From: Allomuricauda sp.
GTDB taxonomy: Bacteria > Bacteroidota > Bacteroidia > Flavobacteriales > Flavobacteriaceae
Assembly (NCBI RefSeq): GCF_013911645.1
Contig: NZ_JACESV010000003.1
Coordinates: forward strand, 186,001-250,000
Length of the DNA stretch: 64,000 nucleotides
Direction of reading: 5' to 3'
Below, piece by piece: positions 61,268 through 64,000 of the stretch. Each line of letters starts with the position of its first letter. Positions within the stretch are counted from its first letter, which is position 1. The position numbers and the translations under genes are program-made. The notes beneath the pieces were generated by a model. It saw only the letters and a list, made by a program, of their open reading frames with translations. It ran no database searches and was not told the origin of the DNA.

Positions 61268-61732
61268 TTACTCCAATCGCATTTCGATGATGTGCTTTTT
61301 AAACCCTACTTTTTCATACGCTTTAATGGCCGGTTGGTTTTCGTTGTAGACTGTCAATCTAATTTCTTTAAAACCTTGATTGTGCGACCAATTCTTGAGT
61401 TCTTCCACAATCATGGCATTGATTCCTTGTCCCCTAAAATCTTCGTCGGTGTACATAAAACCCAGATAGGCGTAAAATTCATGATCTAAATAATGTCTTG
61501 CCTTTTTGGGAATGGCATAGCCCGAGGCCACAATTTTACCACCGACCTCAGCAACAATCACATGGGCTTTGGAATCCTGAATCATCTCACCAATATCGTA
61601 ATAACTTATGGGACCGTTTTTAATGGTAACATCGAACGGACGTTCGGCCTTAATGATTTCTTGCTCAAAACTCAACAACAAGGGGAGGTCGTCCAAGGTT
61701 GCTGTGCGTATGTTTACCTTTGGTAACGTCAT
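61268..61732 (-). CDS. GNAT-family N-acetyltransferase
   Basis: A 154-aa acetyltransferase. The acetyl-CoA motif is DEDFRGQGINAMIVEELKNW near 96-115 (R/QxxGxG/A type), with the C-terminal beta-bulge strand VGFKKHIIEM. Substrate unknown. It is upstream of kynureninase on the same strand (57 bases) and divergent from the O-methyltransferase gene. Confidence 0.87.
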   Translation of the reverse strand: MTLPKVNIRTATLDDLPLLLSFEQEIIKAERPFDVTIKNGPISYYDIGEMIQDSKAHVIVAEVGGKIVASGYAIPKKARHYLDHEFYAYLGFMYTDEDFRGQGINAMIVEELKNWSHNQGFKEIRLTVYNENQPAIKAYEKVGFKKHIIEMRLE

Positions 61733-61777
61733 GGAATGCTTTTGCTTTTAGAAATATTCCAATGTAGTTCTTTTCTA

Positions 61778-61785
61778 TATTTTTG
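61778..61785 (+). promoter_or_regulatory. Candidate -7 box of O-methyltransferase gene
   Basis: TATTTTTG matches TAnnTTTG, 13 bases before the chosen ATG at 61799, implying a very short leader. It also argues against the longer in-frame start upstream. Confidence 0.5.
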
Positions 61786-61798
61786 CGAAAAATATCTC

Positions 61799-62440
61799 AT
61801 GCATTTCCTTTCACCCATATTGGAGAGTTACATTGCCAACAGTTCGGAGGACGAACCTGAATTGTTGCAGGAACTTACCCGTGAAACCCATTTAAAAGTG
61901 ATTCAACCTAGAATGATCACGGGGCATTTTCAGGGTCGAGTTTTGAGTATGTTGTCCAAAATCATCAATCCCAAATATATCTTGGAGATAGGCACTTATA
62001 CGGGATATTCGGCTTTGTGTTTGGCAGAGGGGCTTCAAAAAGAGGGGGAATTGCACACCATTGAGGTAAACGAGGAACTTTATGAAATGCAGCGGAAGTA
62101 TTTTGACAGAAGTGGGTTCGGTCCTCAAATTAAACAACATATTGGGGATGCATTGGAGATTATTCCAACATTGGAACCCTCTTTTGACCTTGTTTTTATT
62201 GATGCCCAAAAGGTGAACTACGATGCTTATTTTGAGGCGGCAATCAAAAAAACAAATCCGGGCAGTGTGATTCTATCGGACAATGTACTCTGGTCCGGAA
62301 AGGTGGTCGAACCCATACAGAAATCGGACAAGGCTACTGCCGCACTATTGGAATACAATCAAAAATTAAAAAATGACCCGAGAGTGGAAACCGTTTTACT
62401 TCCAATCAGGGATGGACTGACATTGAGTAGGGTGCTATAA
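61799..62440 (+). CDS. O-methyltransferase (caffeoyl-CoA OMT family)
   Basis: A 213-aa class I methyltransferase counted from ATG 61799 (MHFLSPILESYI). Motif I is ILEIGTYTGYSALCLAEGL near 59, the acidic residue of beta-2 is in HTIEVNEE near 85, and the metal/catalytic Asp is in LVFIDAQKVNYDAY near 128; DNVLWSG near 157 is a family signature. Substrates in the family are catechols or phenylpropanoyl-CoA. The 3' end overlaps the convergent PAP2 gene by 35 bases. Confidence 0.88.
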   Translation: MHFLSPILESYIANSSEDEPELLQELTRETHLKVIQPRMITGHFQGRVLSMLSKIINPKYILEIGTYTGYSALCLAEGLQKEGELHTIEVNEELYEMQRKYFDRSGFGPQIKQHIGDALEIIPTLEPSFDLVFIDAQKVNYDAYFEAAIKKTNPGSVILSDNVLWSGKVVEPIQKSDKATAALLEYNQKLKNDPRVETVLLPIRDGLTLSRVL

Positions 62441-62978
62441 AACGTTGGTACAGCCAATAAAAGAGCCATCCGGACAGTAAACCTACTACCATACCCACTA
62501 GAATGTCGATAGGGAAATGTACCCCTACATAAATTCGGCTCATGGCAAACAATATGGGCCAAATAAAAAACAGCATGGCCCATTTCACTCTTTGCCGAAG
62601 AAAAAGGAACACCAACATGGTTATGGAAAACGAGCTGGAGGCATGGCCCGAGAAAAAACTATAGTCCGTTGGGGTTTTTAAAATGCGTATCAGGGTATTG
62701 ATTTCTTCCACATTATTCGGTCTTAACCTAGCCACCGAAATTTTGGTCCAATGTGTGATGAGGGCAATAAAAATTGCCAGACCCACAACCGTCAAAAATT
62801 TGTAAAAAGCTTCCCTTTTAGAAAATTTCAAGAAAAACAATACTAGAAAGAGGATAAAAAGGGGAATCCAAGTAGTGATATTGGTCACGGTGGACCAAAA
62901 CATATCGTACCTCTCTATGCCCAGACCATTGAGATAAACAAAAGCGTCCCTATCCCATCTGAGCAATTTATCCAACAT
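62406..62978 (-). CDS. PAP2-family membrane phosphatase
   Basis: A 190-aa protein with five or six transmembrane helices and the three PAP2 motifs: KISVARLRP near 78, FFSGHASSS near 108 and SRIYVGVHFPID near 145. It would dephosphorylate undecaprenyl pyrophosphate or phosphatidate at the outer face of the inner membrane. Its 3' end overlaps the O-methyltransferase gene. It follows tatA-like gene by 6 bases on the same strand, likely one operon. Confidence 0.88.
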   Translation of the reverse strand: MLDKLLRWDRDAFVYLNGLGIERYDMFWSTVTNITTWIPLFILFLVLFFLKFSKREAFYKFLTVVGLAIFIALITHWTKISVARLRPNNVEEINTLIRILKTPTDYSFFSGHASSSFSITMLVFLFLRQRVKWAMLFFIWPILFAMSRIYVGVHFPIDILVGMVVGLLSGWLFYWLYQRFIAPYSMSVHP

Positions 62979-62984
62979 AGGAAT

Positions 62985-63260
62985 CTATTTCTTATTGAGG
63001 TCTCTTTTGATGGAGCCGGAAACTTCGTTCACGTTCTTTTTTACATCATCGATTTCCTTACGGATATTTTTGGTGAAGTCCGTGTCCACATCCGTGGTCT
63101 TTTGGATTTCACGCTTAATATCGTCCGTGGCGTCTTTGAGTTGACGCATTCCTTTACCGAGCCCCTTGGCTATGCCAGGAATCTTATCCGCTCCAAATAC
63201 CATCACCACGATGAATAGGATGAAAAAAATCTCAGCTCCGCTAATGAATAGAAATTGCAT
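62985..63260 (-). CDS. tatA: Twin-arginine translocase TatA/TatE-family subunit
   Basis: A 91-aa protein from ATG 63260 (MQFLFISGAEIFFILFIVVM); an upstream in-frame start would spoil the short N-terminus. One transmembrane helix (about 9-25) is followed by the FGADKIPGIAKGLGKGMRQL amphipathic helix (hallmark FG and Gly residues) and a charged tail (about 50-91). It forms the Tat pore with TatC, which is not in the window. PAP2 and M1 aminopeptidase genes flank it on the same strand. Confidence 0.9.
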   Translation of the reverse strand: MQFLFISGAEIFFILFIVVMVFGADKIPGIAKGLGKGMRQLKDATDDIKREIQKTTDVDTDFTKNIRKEIDDVKKNVNEVSGSIKRDLNKK

Positions 63261-63299
63261 GCCACAAATATAATCAGAACTTGGTTTCAAAATAAAAAA

Positions 63300-63321
63300 A
63301 GCCCCGTTAAATAACGAGGCT
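63300..63321 (-). terminator. Rho-independent terminator of M1 peptidase gene
   Basis: Stem AGCCTCGTTA / TAACGGGGCT on the minus strand with one mismatch, followed by a run of seven T. It lies 20 bases past the M1 stop and upstream of tatA, so tatA probably has its own start of transcription. Confidence 0.8.
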
Positions 63322-63340
63322 CTTAACATAGTTTTTAATA

Positions 63341-64000
63341 CTATTGGTCTCCTTTGATGTTTTCCTTGAACTTATCAAAGTCCGATTTTTCCTCTTTCTT
63401 GGGCCAAGCGTTATTAGTGGTATCAATATCCGCAGTTTCCAATTTTGGATCTACTACAATTCCCACCAATTCTTTCTCGGTTGCCATCACTCTTTTTACC
63501 TCGGCATCGTTCTTTCTCCAAATTTCTGGAGGATAAGTAACATTCTCCGTGGTACCATCCGCGTAAGTGTACTCCACGATCAAAGGCATGGGAATACCTC
63601 CTGGCTTATCAAAAGTGATTTCATAAAAATACTTTGGCTCTTTAACCTGGGCTCTTTCGGCCTCGGTCATGTTGTCCATCATAAATTCCTTAAGGTTCTG
63701 GGAAGTCTCGGTCGGGGATTTTCCTTTTAGCTCTGGGGAAAAATCCTCGCTGTCCTCTTCGGCCAAGTATACCAATGGTGGAAGGTCGGCCTCGGTAAGG
63801 TTCCTGTCGGCCATGTATTTTTCCATTTCCTTGGTAGGCTTGTTGGACACGTAGTATTTTTTAACACCCTTTACGCCTATGTCAACATAGTCAGTGGTGT
63901 AGAACCATCCTCTCCAGTACCAATCCAAATCCACTGCGGAAGCATCTTCCATGGTACGGAAGAAATCTTCTGGGGTCGGGTGCTTGAACATCCAACGTTG
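63341..64000 (-). CDS. M1-family aminopeptidase (C-terminal part)
   Basis: The gene enters from the right edge; its last 220 residues are present. The segment [20 protein letters not shown] followed by [17 protein letters not shown] is the conserved C-terminal end of the Bacteroidota M1 metallopeptidase family, located after the HExxH-18-E zinc site (outside the window). A beta domain (about [20 protein letters not shown]) and an acidic/Lys-rich tail finish the protein. It would be periplasmic. Its N-terminus and catalytic site cannot be checked here. Confidence 0.85.
   Translation of the reverse strand, partial: QRWMFKHPTPEDFFRTMEDASAVDLDWYWRGWFYTTDYVDIGVKGVKKYYVSNKPTKEMEKYMADRNLTEADLPPLVYLAEEDSEDFSPELKGKSPTETSQNLKEFMMDNMTEAERAQVKEPKYFYEITFDKPGGIPMPLIVEYTYADGTTENVTYPPEIWRKNDAEVKRVMATEKELVGIVVDPKLETADIDTTNNAWPKKEEKSDFDKFKENIKGDQ

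Overview
The window looks like chromosome from a marine-type member of the Flavobacteriaceae (Bacteroidota), closest in feel to Muricauda/Flagellimonas-like genomes. Support: SusC/SusD pairs, FecR/ECF-sigma/TonB-receptor signalling, many short lipoproteins with Cys lipoboxes, almost no Shine-Dalgarno sequences, TAnnTTTG-type -7 promoter boxes, and the typical dispersed intergenic repeats of this group. The genus call is inference. No rRNA, tRNA, CRISPR array, prophage or IS transposase was seen.

Region 1 (1-21150) is the most coherent functional block. From right to left it holds a SusC/SusD pair, an AraC-type regulator, a complete trans-4-hydroxyproline catabolic operon (deaminase, ketoglutarate-semialdehyde dehydrogenase, 4-hydroxyproline 2-epimerase, D-hydroxyproline dehydrogenase), and a five-gene minus-strand run: DPP4-like S9 peptidase, LamG-GH127 beta-L-arabinofuranosidase, DUF885 metallopeptidase, a 900-aa DUF5695-like protein and GH43 (cut by the window edge). 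A near-identical 16-bp motif lies upstream of susC and in the regulator/operon intergenic region, and a weaker copy lies upstream of the S9 peptidase. I read the block as a utilisation locus for hydroxyproline-rich arabinosylated glycoprotein (extensin or algal HRGP type): strip the arabinose, cut the peptide backbone, import, and burn hydroxyproline to 2-oxoglutarate.

Region 2 (21538-39289) is mostly housekeeping and mixed metabolism: an exonuclease/GIY-YIG fusion starting at TTG, aldose epimerase, M20 peptidase, LolC/E-like permease, a NamZ-type (DUF1343) lipoprotein, fatty acid hydroxylase, YkgJ-type protein, methyltransferase, metalloprotease lipoprotein, QueE, a secreted RidA, a HerA-like ATPase, an HxlR regulator with a divergent hydrolase, VOC and DUF2306 proteins, FolD and Ffh.

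Region 3 (39397-45460) is a cell-surface signalling unit: a 586-aa repeat-built lipoprotein divergent from an ECF sigma factor, FecR anti-sigma factor and STN-domain TonB receptor, with a perfectly palindromic bidirectional -7 box between the two arms. Next to it (45478-45978) is a compact DUF559 endonuclease gene framed by two multi-hairpin palindromic structures, a candidate mobile element.

Region 4 (45977-64000) holds ArgS (with a palindromic repeat inserted in frame), an SDR/DUF2867 protein, a carboxypeptidase-regulatory-like outer membrane protein, kynurenine monooxygenase and kynureninase, a ClpP paralogue, an MscS channel, an ECF sigma factor, an AT-rich AAA_14/DUF4143 gene, an MFS transporter, a GNAT, an O-methyltransferase, a PAP2 phosphatase, TatA and the C-terminal part of an M1 aminopeptidase. 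Intergenic gaps carry related dispersed repeats and 6-7 bp tandem repeats.
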